From Paraplanobispora takensis (GTDB taxonomy: Bacteria; Actinomycetota; Actinomycetes; Streptosporangiales; Streptosporangiaceae): a DNA stretch of 64,000 bases. The stretch spans positions 186,001 to 250,000 of the forward strand of contig NZ_BOOK01000001.1 in the NCBI RefSeq assembly GCF_016863195.1, in the 5' to 3' direction. A program made the translations under genes and the position numbers. Shown piece after piece: positions 1 to 8,289 of this stretch. The notes beneath the pieces are model-generated. The model searched no databases and was not told the DNA's origin. It saw only the letters and a list, made by a program, of their open reading frames with translations. Within the stretch, counting starts at the first letter, position 1; each line of letters starts with the position of its first letter.

Positions 1-355
1 CGACCAGGATCGCCTCCAGGAAGAACGCGACGCCCTCGATCGCGAACGGCAGCCCGAAGACCTCACCGAACCGGCCGGTCAGCCCCGGCCACAGCAGGCC
101 CATCTCGAACGACAGCACCGTGCCCGAGGCCGCGCCGACCGCGAAGGTCAGCCCGGCCACGTGCGACCAGCGCCGGGCCAGGGTGAGGGCGACGGAGTCG
201 CAGTGCCGCAGGCCCTTGTAGTTCGCGATGAGCATCATCGTGGGCAGCGCCACTCCCAGCGGCACCAGGATGATGTGGAACATCAGCGTGAACGCCATCT
301 GCTGGCGGGCGGGGAGCAGCTGTGCCGGCTCCACCAGCGACATCAGCGCGTTCAC
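1..355 (-). CDS. cydA: Cytochrome bd ubiquinol oxidase subunit I, N-terminal part (runs off the left edge)
   Basis: Minus-strand gene cut by the window edge; about 118 N-terminal residues are visible. They contain the opening motif ARQQMAFTLMFHIILVPLG, where the early histidine is a heme ligand position in CydA, followed by hydrophobic segments and a GLLWPGLTGRFGEVFGLPF stretch typical of subunit I. The product would be the quinol-oxidising, heme-bearing subunit of a membrane cytochrome bd oxidase. A GTG at 353-355 gives a start VNALMSL; an in-frame ATG at 341-343 is the alternative. It diverges from an NADH dehydrogenase, so both are respiratory-chain genes sharing a control region. The family call is secure; the exact start is not. 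Confidence 0.85.
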   Translation of the reverse strand, partial: MNALMSLVEPAQLLPARQQMAFTLMFHIILVPLGVALPTMMLIANYKGLRHCDSVALTLARRWSHVAGLTFAVGAASGTVLSFEMGLLWPGLTGRFGEVFGLPFAIEGVAFFLEAILV

Positions 356-639
356 GGCGGACTCACCGGGCCGCGGGACGACGGCAGCCGAATCGGGAGC
401 ATGATCGACCTCCAGTACGGCGGTGAGTCAGTACAGATGCCCGTCGCCGCGCGGGACCGCTCATCGTCACCCTCCGGCCCCGGCCGGAGGGCCGCCATCA
501 CTCGGCACGGGTGAATCGGCGGGGGAACCGCGGCGGTTTCACCCACACCGGGTGAATCACCGCGCCGCCGGCCGGCCGACGATGACGCCGGGGCATGCAA
601 CGCGCCCGTACGGCCGGTCTGACGGGAAGGGGGCCGCCG
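356..639. promoter_or_regulatory. Divergent control region between cydA and ndh with palindromes
   Basis: No gene is seen here. There is a perfect 7-bp inverted repeat, TTCACCC-ACACC-GGGTGAA, at 538-556, and a third copy of the half-site GGGTGAATC at 509-517. A separate inverted repeat, CCTCCGGCC-CC-GGCCGGAGG, lies at 471-490. The TTCACCC palindrome does not match the Rex consensus (TGTGAAnnnnTTCACA) that often governs cyd and ndh genes. A binding site for a shared regulator is inference. Confidence 0.45.
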
Positions 640-1965
640 ATGCGCGGCACGCCAGGGTCAGCGGACGATCCGCGCGGGATCACCCGGGTCGTCATCGTCG
701 GGGCGGGATTCGCCGGGGTCGCCTGCGCGAAGCGGCTCGCGGGTGAACCCCGGGCGCGCGTCACGCTGTTCGACAGCCGGGGATACCACCAGTTCCAGCC
801 GCTGCTGTACCAGGTGGCGACCGCCGAGCTGGCGCCGGCCGACATCCGCTTCGACCTGTCCGGGATGTTCGCCCGCCACCCCAACGTCGAGGCCCGGACC
901 GCGGAGGTCGTCTCGCTCGACCCCGCCACGCCGTCGGTGACCCTCGCCGACGCCGGCACGGTCGAGGCGGACATCCTGGTTCTCGGCGTCGGCGCGCAGC
1001 CGAACTTCTTCCACACCCCGGGCGCCGAGGAGTTCGCCCTGCCGCTGTACAGCCTCGACGACGCCGAACGGGTCCGCGCCCGCCTGCTCGGACTGTTCCG
1101 GGACGCGGCGGCCGGGCCCGGGCCGGCCGGCGAGGACGCGCTCACCGTCGTGGTCGTCGGAGCCGGTCCGACCGGCGTCGAGACCGCGGGCGCCGTCGCG
1201 GAACTCGCCCGCGACGTCATGCCGCACCGGTACCCGGACCTCCCCGCCGCCGCGGCCCGCGTCGTCCTCGTCGACCTCGAACACACCGTGCTCCCGCCCT
1301 TCTCCGACCGGGCCCACGCCTACGCCGCCGAACAGCTGCGGCGCCGGGGCGTCGAGCTGCGCCTGGGCGTCCCCGTCAAGGAGGTGACCGGGGAGCGGGT
1401 CGTCCTCGGCGACGGCACGGTCATCCGGACCCGGCTCGTCATCTGGGGCGGCGGCGAGATGGCCGCGCCCCTGGCGTTCCGGTCCGGGCTGCCGCAGGGC
1501 CGCGGCGGGCGCATCGACGTCCGGCCCGATCTGACCGTGCCGGGGTACCCCGCGGTGTACGCGCTCGGCGACACCGCCAACGTCCCGGACACGGACGGCA
1601 GCCCGCTGCCCCAGCTGGGCAGCGTGGCCCAGCAGACGGGCGAATGGGCGGCCCGCAACATCATCGCCGGAATCGAAGGCGACGACCGGCAGCCGTTCCG
1701 GTACAAGGACAAGGGCATCATGGCGATGATCGGCCGGAAGGCGGCCGTCGCCGAAATCGGCCCGCACCGCCACGAGCTGGACGGCCGGTTCGCGTTCGCC
1801 GCCTGGCTCGGCGTACACGCGCACCTGCTGGCCGACGCCGGCGCCGAGATGAAGGCGTTCCTCGCCTGGGCGGAGGACTTCTACCTGCGACCGGGACACC
1901 GCTCCGCCGCCCTGCTGGACCCGTCCACCATCGACACGCCGCGCATCGACTGGAGCGGCGGCTGA
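640..1965 (+). CDS. ndh: Type II NADH:quinone oxidoreductase (NDH-2)
   Basis: A 441-residue FAD-dependent pyridine nucleotide-disulfide oxidoreductase. The N-terminal dinucleotide fold is VVIVGAGFAGVACAKRL and the second, NADH-binding, fold is VVVVGAGPTGVETAG. A YALGDTANV motif near the C-terminus fits the FAD-binding ALGD signature. NDH-2 passes electrons from NADH to quinone at the inner membrane face without pumping protons. The ATG at 640 follows AAGGGG at 627-632; a longer ORF from 595 lacks a good ribosome-binding site. It is 21 bases upstream of the G6PD gene, on the same strand, so the two are probably co-transcribed. Confidence 0.9.
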   Translation: MRGTPGSADDPRGITRVVIVGAGFAGVACAKRLAGEPRARVTLFDSRGYHQFQPLLYQVATAELAPADIRFDLSGMFARHPNVEARTAEVVSLDPATPSVTLADAGTVEADILVLGVGAQPNFFHTPGAEEFALPLYSLDDAERVRARLLGLFRDAAAGPGPAGEDALTVVVVGAGPTGVETAGAVAELARDVMPHRYPDLPAAAARVVLVDLEHTVLPPFSDRAHAYAAEQLRRRGVELRLGVPVKEVTGERVVLGDGTVIRTRLVIWGGGEMAAPLAFRSGLPQGRGGRIDVRPDLTVPGYPAVYALGDTANVPDTDGSPLPQLGSVAQQTGEWAARNIIAGIEGDDRQPFRYKDKGIMAMIGRKAAVAEIGPHRHELDGRFAFAAWLGVHAHLLADAGAEMKAFLAWAEDFYLRPGHRSAALLDPSTIDTPRIDWSGG

Positions 1966-1986
1966 CCACCGGAAGGCAGGCTCAGG

Positions 1987-3387
1987 ATGGCACGAGATTC
2001 TCGGAACGAGGCCCCGCAGCCCGCGGACGTCCTGGTCGTCTTCGGCATCAGCGGCGACCTCGCGAAGGTGATGACCTTCCACTCGCTCTACCGCCTGGAA
2101 CAACGCGGACTGCTCGACTGCCCGATCGTCGGCGTGGCCGTCGACGACTGGAGCCACGACGACCTCGCCGCCCACGCGCGCGCGGCGATCGAAGGCACTG
2201 GTGAGAAGATCGACGAAGACGCGTTCAACCGCCTCGCGACACGCATGACGTACCTGGCCGGCGACTTCGACGCGCCGTCCACCTACCAGCGGGTGGCGAC
2301 CGAGATCGGCGCGGCCGCCACCCCGGTGTTCTATCTCGAGATACCGCCGTTCCTGTTCGGCCGCGTCACCCGGGGTCTGGCGGAGGCCGACCTGGTCAGG
2401 TCCGGGCGGGTCGTCGTGGAGAAGCCCTTCGGCCACGACCTGGACTCGGCCGTCGCCTTGGCCGAGGACATCCACCGGCACATCGCCGAACCCCGGCTGT
2501 ACAGAATCGACCACTTCCTCGGCAAGATGGGACTCGAGGAGCTGATCTACTTCCGGTTCGCCAACACCATGCTGGAACCGGTCTGGAACCGCAACTACGT
2601 CGACTCGGTCCAGATCACCATGGCCGAGAGCTTCGGAGTCGACGACCGGGGGCACTTCTACGACCCGGTCGGCGCCGTACGCGATGTGATCGTCAACCAC
2701 CTCATGCAGGTCGTCGCGGCCGGCGCGATGGAGGCGCCCGCCGGCGGCCGCTCCGACACCATCAAGGACGCCCAGCTGGCGCTGTGGCGGGCCGTCGGGG
2801 ACGCCGACCCGGCTCACACCGTACGCGGCCAGTACGACGGCTACCGGAACGTCCCGGGGGTGGCCGCCGACTCGTCGACCGAGACGTACGCCGCCCTCCG
2901 CCTGGAGATCGACAACTGGCGCTGGTCCGGCGTCCCCTTCTTCATCCGCGCCGGCAAGCACATGCCGACCACCGAGACCGAGTTCCGCCTGATCTTCCGG
3001 CGGCCGCCCCGGCTCGGCCTGCGGCTCCCCGGCCTCCACCAGCCCGAACCGGACGAACTCGTCATCAGGCTCGACCCCTTCACCGGCATCCGGTTCCGGC
3101 TGCAGGCGCACCGCTCCGACGCCCCCGGCCCCGAGCCGATCACGCTGGACATGGCGTTCGCACAGGAGGGCGGCGAGGGACCGACGCCGTACGAGGTGCT
3201 GCTCCACGCCGCCATGATCGGAGACAGCACCAGGTTCCAGCGCCAGGACGGGGTCGAGGAGACCTGGCGGATCATGCAACCCCTCATCACGGCCCCGCCG
3301 CCGGTCCAGCCGTACCCACCGGGCACGTGGGGACCGGCCGCCGCCGACGCGCTCGTCGCCGGACACGGCGGCTGGCGCGAACGCTGA
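1987..3387 (+). CDS. zwf: Glucose-6-phosphate 1-dehydrogenase
   Basis: A 466-residue protein close to the normal family length. The NADP-binding site is [11 protein letters not shown] (usually GATGDLA), followed by EKPFGHD and the catalytic signature RIDHFLGK near residue 175. It oxidises glucose 6-phosphate to 6-phosphogluconolactone with reduction of NADP, the first step of the oxidative pentose phosphate route. It follows the NDH-2 gene by 21 bases with GGAAGG-rich sequence before the ATG. It lacks the usual pentose-phosphate neighbours (tkt, tal, gnd, opcA), so it may be a second, stress- or redox-linked zwf copy. Confidence 0.92.
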   Translation: MARDSRNEAPQPADVLVVFGISGDLAKVMTFHSLYRLEQRGLLDCPIVGVAVDDWSHDDLAAHARAAIEGTGEKIDEDAFNRLATRMTYLAGDFDAPSTYQRVATEIGAAATPVFYLEIPPFLFGRVTRGLAEADLVRSGRVVVEKPFGHDLDSAVALAEDIHRHIAEPRLYRIDHFLGKMGLEELIYFRFANTMLEPVWNRNYVDSVQITMAESFGVDDRGHFYDPVGAVRDVIVNHLMQVVAAGAMEAPAGGRSDTIKDAQLALWRAVGDADPAHTVRGQYDGYRNVPGVAADSSTETYAALRLEIDNWRWSGVPFFIRAGKHMPTTETEFRLIFRRPPRLGLRLPGLHQPEPDELVIRLDPFTGIRFRLQAHRSDAPGPEPITLDMAFAQEGGEGPTPYEVLLHAAMIGDSTRFQRQDGVEETWRIMQPLITAPPPVQPYPPGTWGPAAADALVAGHGGWRER

Positions 3388-3804
3388 ACGACCTCCTGAC
3401 GCTGATGGACCAAACTTTCCCCATATGCAGCGCAAACAGGTGAAATGGGGCTCGTAGCGCCACAGGACATCGAGATCGTCCCGACCACGGCCATGGGCGA
3501 GGCCGTCACCCTTCTCCCGGTCCACGTGAGCCGGTGCCGTCTCCGCCCCGCCATCGCCTGCCCGCCCGTCTGACGTCGGGCCTGCGGTCAGCACAGCCGC
3601 GAGAGCGGATCGCGCCCGGAGGCCATCCCGGCATGTGCTGATCCCGGGCGTGCCCGTGCACGCCGTCGTGTCAGCGGCCGCGTCAGGACGGCGACGGCCC
3701 GGTATCAGAGCCGCCCGCGATGGTTGAGCCATGAACGGTTCGGCCGGCCGCCCGGCCGGCCGAACCCCGCCGAACTCCGTAACAGCTTTGAAGGAGCACC
3801 CACC
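3388..3804. other. Intergenic region with a perfect 13-bp hairpin
   Basis: No convincing gene. A 42-codon ORF at 3445-3573 has no family signal and no clear ribosome-binding site. A perfect inverted repeat at 3737-3766 (arms GGTTCGGCCGGCC and GGCCGGCCGAACC, 4-base loop) lies 38 bases before the next start codon. It has no T-run, so it is more likely a leader structure than a simple terminator. Confidence 0.5.
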
Positions 3805-4206
3805 ATGTCCGTCACCCTCACCGACCAGGACGCCATCACCCTGCGGACCGCCGGCTGGGGCGCCGTCGCGCTGATGGCCGCCGCCGGCGCCGCCGGCTCG
3901 CCCCACAAGGCCGCCACCGAGGCCTCCATCGCCCTGACCTCCGCGACCGGTCCGGTCGGGCACGTGCTCGCCAAGGCGCCGAAGGGCCTGAACGCCAAGT
4001 CCACCGCCGAGCTCGCCGACCAGGTGCTGCCGGCCCTGACGGCCTCCATGGGCCTGCTCAAGCAGCACGCTCCGGCCGAGGCCGACAACTTCCGCCGCAC
4101 CGTCATCGTCGCCGTCGAAGCGGCCGCCCGGCCGCAGAAGGGCGCGCCCAGCCCCACCATGACCGAGATGGCCCGCAAGATCACCGAGGCTCTCGACGCC
4201 GCCTGA
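3805..4206 (+). CDS. Small protein of unknown function
   Basis: A 133-residue Ala-rich protein that I do not recognise. It starts at an ATG preceded by GAAGGAG, whereas the longer ORF from 3724 would run through a strong hairpin. It has a hydrophobic, Ala/Gly-rich stretch near residues 15-33 but no signal peptide and no Cys or obvious catalytic motif. The rest looks helical. The ribosome-binding segment GAAGGAGC-ACC-ATGTCC is repeated almost exactly before the next gene, 48 bases downstream, so the two are probably co-expressed. Confidence 0.7.
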   Translation: MSVTLTDQDAITLRTAGWGAVALMAAAGAAGSPHKAATEASIALTSATGPVGHVLAKAPKGLNAKSTAELADQVLPALTASMGLLKQHAPAEADNFRRTVIVAVEAAARPQKGAPSPTMTEMARKITEALDAA

Positions 4207-4254
4207 CGACCGAACCCCGTACCGGATTCAGAAGATTCGAAGGAGCGCACCACC

Positions 4255-5352
4255 ATGTCCACCACCCTTGCCGGGCAGGATCGCCCGGAGCTGCAGAAGG
4301 CCATCCAGGAGATCGTCGATTCCGGCTTCGTCGGGGTGTCGCTGCGCGTGCACGACGAGCGGGGCGAGTGGGTCGGCGGCGCCGGGGCGGCCGAGCTGGG
4401 CGGGACCGCCGAACCCCCGGCCGACGGGCACATCCGGATCGGCAGCAACACCAAGACCTTCATCGCGACCCTGGTGCTGCAGCTGGTGGCCGAGGGCAGG
4501 ATCGGGCTGGACACCCCGGTGGACGACTGTCTGCCCGAGTTCGGCCTGGACCGGCGGATCACGGTGCGGATGCTGCTGCAGCACACCAGCGGGGTGTTCA
4601 ACCACACCGGCGACTACTACCCGGACTTCGTGGCCGGGGTCGTCTGGTCGGGCAAGGAGTGGGTGGAGGACCGGTTCAGGACCTACCGCCCAGGGGAGCT
4701 GGTACGGCTGGCGCTGTCCAAGCCGGCGCGGTTCGAGCCGGGGACGGAGTGGAGTTATTCCAACACCAACTACGTGCTGGCCAGGCTGCTGATCGAGAAG
4801 GTCACCGGCCGCACCTGCGCCGAGGAGATGCAGCGGCTGATCCTGGGCCCGCTCGGACTGTCGGGCACCGTGGTGCCCGGCACCGAGCCGGACCTCCCCG
4901 AGCCGCACGCCCACGCCTACTACCGCTACGAGGACGACGGCCGGCACGAGACGGTCGACGTCACCCGCCAGAACCCCTCCTGGATCTCCAGCGGCGGCGA
5001 CATGATCTCGACCACCCGGGATCTGCACACGTTCATCTCCGCGCTGGTGGGCGGCAGGCTCCTGCCGGACGCGCTGCTGGCCGAGATGCTCACTCCGCAC
5101 CCGACGGGCATCCCGAACATGGGCTACGGCCTGGGCGTGTTCGTGGTGACCACGGACGACGGCGGCACCGTCATCTCCCACAACGGCGGCATCTCCGGCC
5201 ACGCGGCGCTGATGTACAGCACGCCCGACGGCGGCACGACCCTGACCGCCACGCTGAACTACGTCGACGACGCCGAACTGTCCTTGGGGGCGGCGTTCCA
5301 GCAGGCGACGCAGCGGCTCATCGGCGAGGTGTTCGGCGGCGGACAGGCCTGA
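4255..5352 (+). CDS. Serine hydrolase of the class C beta-lactamase / D-Ala-D-Ala carboxypeptidase family
   Basis: A 365-residue protein with the full catalytic set of the family: SxxK as S64-N-T-K67 in RIGSNTKTF, YxN as Y168-S-N170 in WSYSNTNYV, and the third motif HNG at residues 309-311. Family members act as penicillin-binding carboxypeptidases, esterases or beta-lactamases. There is no evident N-terminal signal peptide, which suggests a cytoplasmic esterase or peptidase rather than a secreted beta-lactamase. The start ATG has GAAGGAG upstream. The substrate cannot be told from the sequence. Confidence 0.88.
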   Translation: MSTTLAGQDRPELQKAIQEIVDSGFVGVSLRVHDERGEWVGGAGAAELGGTAEPPADGHIRIGSNTKTFIATLVLQLVAEGRIGLDTPVDDCLPEFGLDRRITVRMLLQHTSGVFNHTGDYYPDFVAGVVWSGKEWVEDRFRTYRPGELVRLALSKPARFEPGTEWSYSNTNYVLARLLIEKVTGRTCAEEMQRLILGPLGLSGTVVPGTEPDLPEPHAHAYYRYEDDGRHETVDVTRQNPSWISSGGDMISTTRDLHTFISALVGGRLLPDALLAEMLTPHPTGIPNMGYGLGVFVVTTDDGGTVISHNGGISGHAALMYSTPDGGTTLTATLNYVDDAELSLGAAFQQATQRLIGEVFGGGQA

Positions 5353-5683
5353 TCGGCCGAGCCGGCTCAGTGGACGCTCAGCGAACAGAGCCGGCCCGGC
5401 CCGCGGCCCGTTTCAAGTGGCTGGACGAGGCTCTGGAGATCGCGTACGGTGCGCATCCCCGGCGGGACCGGCTGGGCGGGTGCGCAGGCACGTTCCCGTC
5501 GTGCTGGTCTCCAGCTCGACCGCGCAGATCGACGCCGTGCTGGAGGCGGCCGCGGTCGAGCTCGGTATGACCGGTGTGGTGTACGGCGGGCCCGCCGACC
5601 TGGCGGCCGCCCTGGGCCCGCTGCCGGCGTCGCGGTGATCGGTCCGGCGCTCAACGCCCTGGATCCGGATCCCGTCGCGTCGC
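5353..5683 (+). pseudogene. Degraded coding fragment next to recombinase remnant
   Basis: Between the hydrolase gene and the recombinase remnant, about 5479-5638 has strong coding character (nearly all third positions G or C) and reads VPVVLVSSSTAQIDAVLEA followed by GVVYGGPADLAAAL. An ORF spanning it (5417-5638) has no convincing start and I do not recognise the family. The upstream part, 5353-5478, shows nothing clear. It is probably the tail of a gene truncated by element insertion. Confidence 0.35.
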
Positions 5684-5817
5684 TGATGAGAGGACCCGGC
5701 CGACCGGAACGGCCCCTACACGCAGATGGGCCTGCACCTCGTCTACGACCCCTCAGAGAGAGTTGTCGCGGTCGAGGCCAGGCCCAGCACGTACCACAGT
5801 GTGTGTCCGAGGGGGGA
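5684..5817 (+). pseudogene. Serine recombinase C-terminal remnant ending in a tRNA-Leu 3'-end copy (outer junction)
   Basis: Bases 5716-5817 are identical over 102 bp to 28614-28715. The shared segment encodes the last part of a large serine recombinase (HLVYDPSERVVAVEARP) and ends with GTGTCCGAGGGGGGA, the 3' end of the tRNA-Leu gene in antisense. Bases 5684-5715 are a degraded match to the same gene with a small deletion, so this copy is frameshifted. It looks like the left boundary left by an earlier integration at the tRNA site. Confidence 0.75.
5803..5817. repeat. Putative attachment-site core, left copy
   Basis: GTGTCCGAGGGGGGA, identical to 28701-28715. At the right-hand copy these bases are the 3' end of an intact tRNA-Leu gene; here they are followed by unrelated sequence. 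This is what a left att scar of a tRNA-integrated element looks like. The crossover point itself cannot be fixed, because the identity extends upstream into recombinase sequence. Confidence 0.6.
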
Positions 5818-5883
5818 GCCGAACCAATCGCACACCCCTTCGCCCTCACCACCCGCTTCCCGCTCGGACAGGGGTGAGCGGCG

Positions 5884-6540
5884 ATGGCACCGGACTCTCA
5901 CGCGGTACGCCGCATCCAGCGCACGACCGTCGGCGGCGTCGCGCTCCTGGCCATGATCGCGGCGGTCGTCTCCTTCCGGCACATGCACGAGCTGTGCCTG
6001 CGCCACGGCGAGGACCACCTGGCGGCCGTGCTCATCCCGCTCGCCGTCGACGGCACCATCGTCGTCGCCTCGATGTCGATCCTGCTGGCCAACCGGTACG
6101 GCTCCCGCAGCGGCGCCCTGGCCTGGATGCTGCTCGTGGTCGGCAGCCTGGCCAGCCTGGGTGCCAACGTCGCCGTCGCCGAACCCACCCTGATCGGCCG
6201 CATCATCGCCGCCTGGCCGAGCGCCGCCCTGATCGGGAGCTACGAACTGCTGATGGCTCAGATCCGCCGAGTGGCGTCAAGACCGGCGAATGACGAGCGG
6301 TCGGAAGTCGCTGCTGAGGAGGCCGAGGCGGAGGGCGTTCGACCGGCACCGGAGGGGCGCTTCCGGCTGCGTGACGAGGACATCGTGGATCTCCATCGGT
6401 CGGCATGGCGATGGGCACAATCGAACCGTCTTCCAGATGGATCCCTTCCTTCTGGCAAGTCGATTGCGTCCCAGTTTGAGCGCAGCGCCCGATGGGGTCG
6501 CTGGATCAAGAAGGCAGGTCTGGCTGGTGAGCTTGGTTGA
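5884..6540 (+). CDS. DUF2637 membrane protein (mobile-element type)
   Basis: A 218-residue protein with four predicted membrane helices in the first 130 residues (for example VGGVALLAMIAAVVSF and AVLIPLAVDGTIVVASM), a linker, and a C-terminal segment ending SIASQFERSARWGRWIKKAG that resembles the DNA-binding tail of DUF2637/SpdB-like proteins. Such genes are typical of actinomycete conjugative plasmids and integrative conjugative elements. The ATG follows GGGGTGAG. It is intact and lies 67 bp inside the putative island boundary, which supports a mobile origin for what follows. Confidence 0.75.
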   Translation: MAPDSHAVRRIQRTTVGGVALLAMIAAVVSFRHMHELCLRHGEDHLAAVLIPLAVDGTIVVASMSILLANRYGSRSGALAWMLLVVGSLASLGANVAVAEPTLIGRIIAAWPSAALIGSYELLMAQIRRVASRPANDERSEVAAEEAEAEGVRPAPEGRFRLRDEDIVDLHRSAWRWAQSNRLPDGSLPSGKSIASQFERSARWGRWIKKAGLAGELG

Positions 6541-6911
6541 CCTGGGTGCAGCAGCCGCCCGACCGAGGTCACCGAGATCCCGATGCCGAACCAGGCCGCG
6601 ATCACCATCGCCACCAGCGCCCGGGTCCACAGCGCGGTGGCGGTGCCCAGCACCTGGCGCGGCGTGATATCGCGCACCAGCGCCTTGACGGTCTGCTCCT
6701 GGCCGGGCCGCAGTTTCCGGGGCCGTCCCGGCGCCTTTTTGATCCGCAATGCCTCGGTGCCGCCGGTGCGCGCCTGGCGTTTCCACCGGAAGATCGATTC
6801 GCGGCCCACATCCAACGCCTCGGCCACCCGATCCGGGGACATGCCCTGCTTCAGCAGCCGGAGGGCGAAGACCTTCTCCTCGAACGTCGCTCTGCGACCT
6901 TTTCTGGCCAT
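6541..6911 (-). pseudogene. IS630-type transposase, N-terminal fragment
   Basis: Reading from 6911 on the minus strand gives a helix-turn-helix opening (RATFEEKVFALRLLKQG, then VAEALDVGRESIFRWKRQAR) and a basic linker, as in IS630-family transposases. About 120 residues in, near 6541, the match stops where the DUF2637 gene ends, and the open frame only continues as antisense. The DDE catalytic domain is absent. No terminal inverted repeat is visible. It is a truncated, inactive relic. Confidence 0.7.
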
Positions 6912-7336
6912 ACTCCCAGCATGTCCCGGCCGGAACGCGATCTCTCGCCGCCCCCTGGCAAGTACCGAAACTTCTGATCGGCTCAGTATGGGGAACTCCC
7001 TCGAGGCTCGCGGCGAGTGAGGTGTCCGCCCAGGTCAGGGAGCGATACGGGCGCTCCTCGGCCGGGAGGGACGGGGTCTGCGCCGTCGCGGCCTCCGGGA
7101 AGTGAGGATTTCTACCGGCAGCTGGGCCCGCATCTCACCTGTGGCCCCGCGCGGGCGCCCGCCCGGGGCCGCCCCGGCGGATGCCCCGGACGCCGAGGAG
7201 AGGACCGCCGCACTCACCGGGTTACGGAGGTCAAGTCGCGAATCCAGGCGACTTATGGCGGCGACCCGGCATCGGGAAACTTGTCACCACCGACAACGAG
7301 AAAAGCTCGGATGTCGAATCCAGAGATGGAGTGATC
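6912..7336. other. Intergenic region ahead of the putative peptide operon
   Basis: No gene is supported. The open frames here are high-GC noise without ribosome-binding sites. The end nearest the operon is less GC-rich (about 7290-7336) and ends in GGAGTGATC before the precursor ATG. It probably holds the operon promoter, but I cannot name a clear -35/-10 pair. Confidence 0.4.
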
Positions 7337-7477
7337 ATGAGCAAGGACATCTCCAACGTTTCCGTGGAGCGCCTCACCCGTCGTCTCGACCACATGGTCC
7401 CCGAGCCCAGGATGCTTGCGACCATCACCTCCGCGGAAGAGGTCGACGCCCCTGAGACGCCGGGCGACGACGCCTGA
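7337..7477 (+). CDS. Putative ribosomal peptide precursor, 46 residues
   Basis: A short ORF with GGAG six bases before its ATG. The 46-residue product has a mixed-charge N-terminal half (VERLTRRLDHM near residues 10-20), then MVPEPRMLATITSAEEVDAP, and an acidic end PETPGDDA. It has four Pro, five Asp and five Glu but no Cys. It lies 47 bases before a run of same-strand genes for two 2OG-Fe(II) oxygenases, an HExxH protein, a metallopeptidase, a reductase and an exporter. Position, size and context suggest the leader-plus-core substrate of these enzymes. That role is inference; the sequence alone does not show a cleavage site. Confidence 0.6.
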   Translation: MSKDISNVSVERLTRRLDHMVPEPRMLATITSAEEVDAPETPGDDA

Positions 7478-7524
7478 CCAGTGCTCTGAAACCGCATTCC
7501 ATGGACCGCTGAAGGAGTGAGGAC

Positions 7525-8289
7525 GTGACGGCTACGTCGGAGACGGGAGAACTCTCATGGAGCCAGCGCTGGACCACCTGGCTCCGCGAGAGGACTACCG
7601 TCAGGAGTGGGCGTGAATACTGGGAGGGCACCTTCCCCGCGATCTCCGAAGAGATTATGAAGCTTGACAGGAATATGCGGATCACGCCCCGGTTCGTCGC
7701 CGATCACGATCTGTTCACACTGGAGAGCATCTCCGGGATGACCGAGGAGGCCGTGGCGGCACTGCGCTCCGAGGGCTTCATCCACAATGGGAAATGGAAT
7801 GCCCCCGTGGGCCCTGCGGCCCTTGATTTCGTCGACCGCCACCATTTGTCCGAGCTGGTCTCGGAATTGACGGGTGTCGATGTGGAGGAGCCGCAGGGCG
7901 CCACGTACATCGCCTATTTCGAAGCGGGCGGGCATCTGGACTTCCATCTGGACGACTTCCACTACGGCGAGGTGAACCTCATCATCTGCCTCCGCCATGT
8001 GGTGCCCGACTCCACGCGGAACCCGAGCGCCACCGTTTTCATCCAGTCCGGCGGGTACCGGTCGTGCCCACTCGAAACGGGAAGCTTCGTCCTCTTCGAC
8101 GGGGCCTTCACGCCGCACGGCAGGACGCCACTGGCGGAAGGCGAGGAGGTCATCCTGGTCAGCTTCAGCTTCAAGACCAAGTCGAGGGCGCTGTGGAACG
8201 TCCAGGACGCACCCTCGGCGCCGCCGACGAGAGACGAGATCGAGGCGGCGGGAACGACGATCGGTGCTGGAGCCGGCAATGGAAATTAA
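7525..8289 (+). CDS. 2OG-Fe(II) oxygenase, first copy
   Basis: A 254-residue protein with a double-stranded beta-helix oxygenase signature: a clustered GGHLDFHLDD segment giving the iron-binding H-x-D (H137/D139 or H141/D143), and the distal histidine in TPHGRTPL (H198), where R200 would hold 2-oxoglutarate. Such enzymes hydroxylate or desaturate side chains using Fe(II), 2-oxoglutarate and oxygen. It shares the TPHxRTPLxxGE block with the second oxygenase of the same operon. GTG start with AGGAG about ten bases upstream. Its last 11 bases overlap the next gene. Confidence 0.8.
   Translation: MTATSETGELSWSQRWTTWLRERTTVRSGREYWEGTFPAISEEIMKLDRNMRITPRFVADHDLFTLESISGMTEEAVAALRSEGFIHNGKWNAPVGPAALDFVDRHHLSELVSELTGVDVEEPQGATYIAYFEAGGHLDFHLDDFHYGEVNLIICLRHVVPDSTRNPSATVFIQSGGYRSCPLETGSFVLFDGAFTPHGRTPLAEGEEVILVSFSFKTKSRALWNVQDAPSAPPTRDEIEAAGTTIGAGAGNGN

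Noticed and set aside
3445-3573. 42-codon ORF after zwf
   Set aside because: No clear ribosome-binding site, no family signal, and it lies in a region with no coding bias.
658-4068. A 1136-codon minus-strand open frame
   Set aside because: It is antisense to the NDH-2, G6PD and neighbouring genes, which have clear motifs. High GC leaves few stops on the other strand.
5726-5956. ORF spanning the left recombinase remnant and beyond
   Set aside because: It joins the recombinase end to unrelated sequence after the tRNA-derived repeat and overlaps the DUF2637 gene; an artefact of integration.
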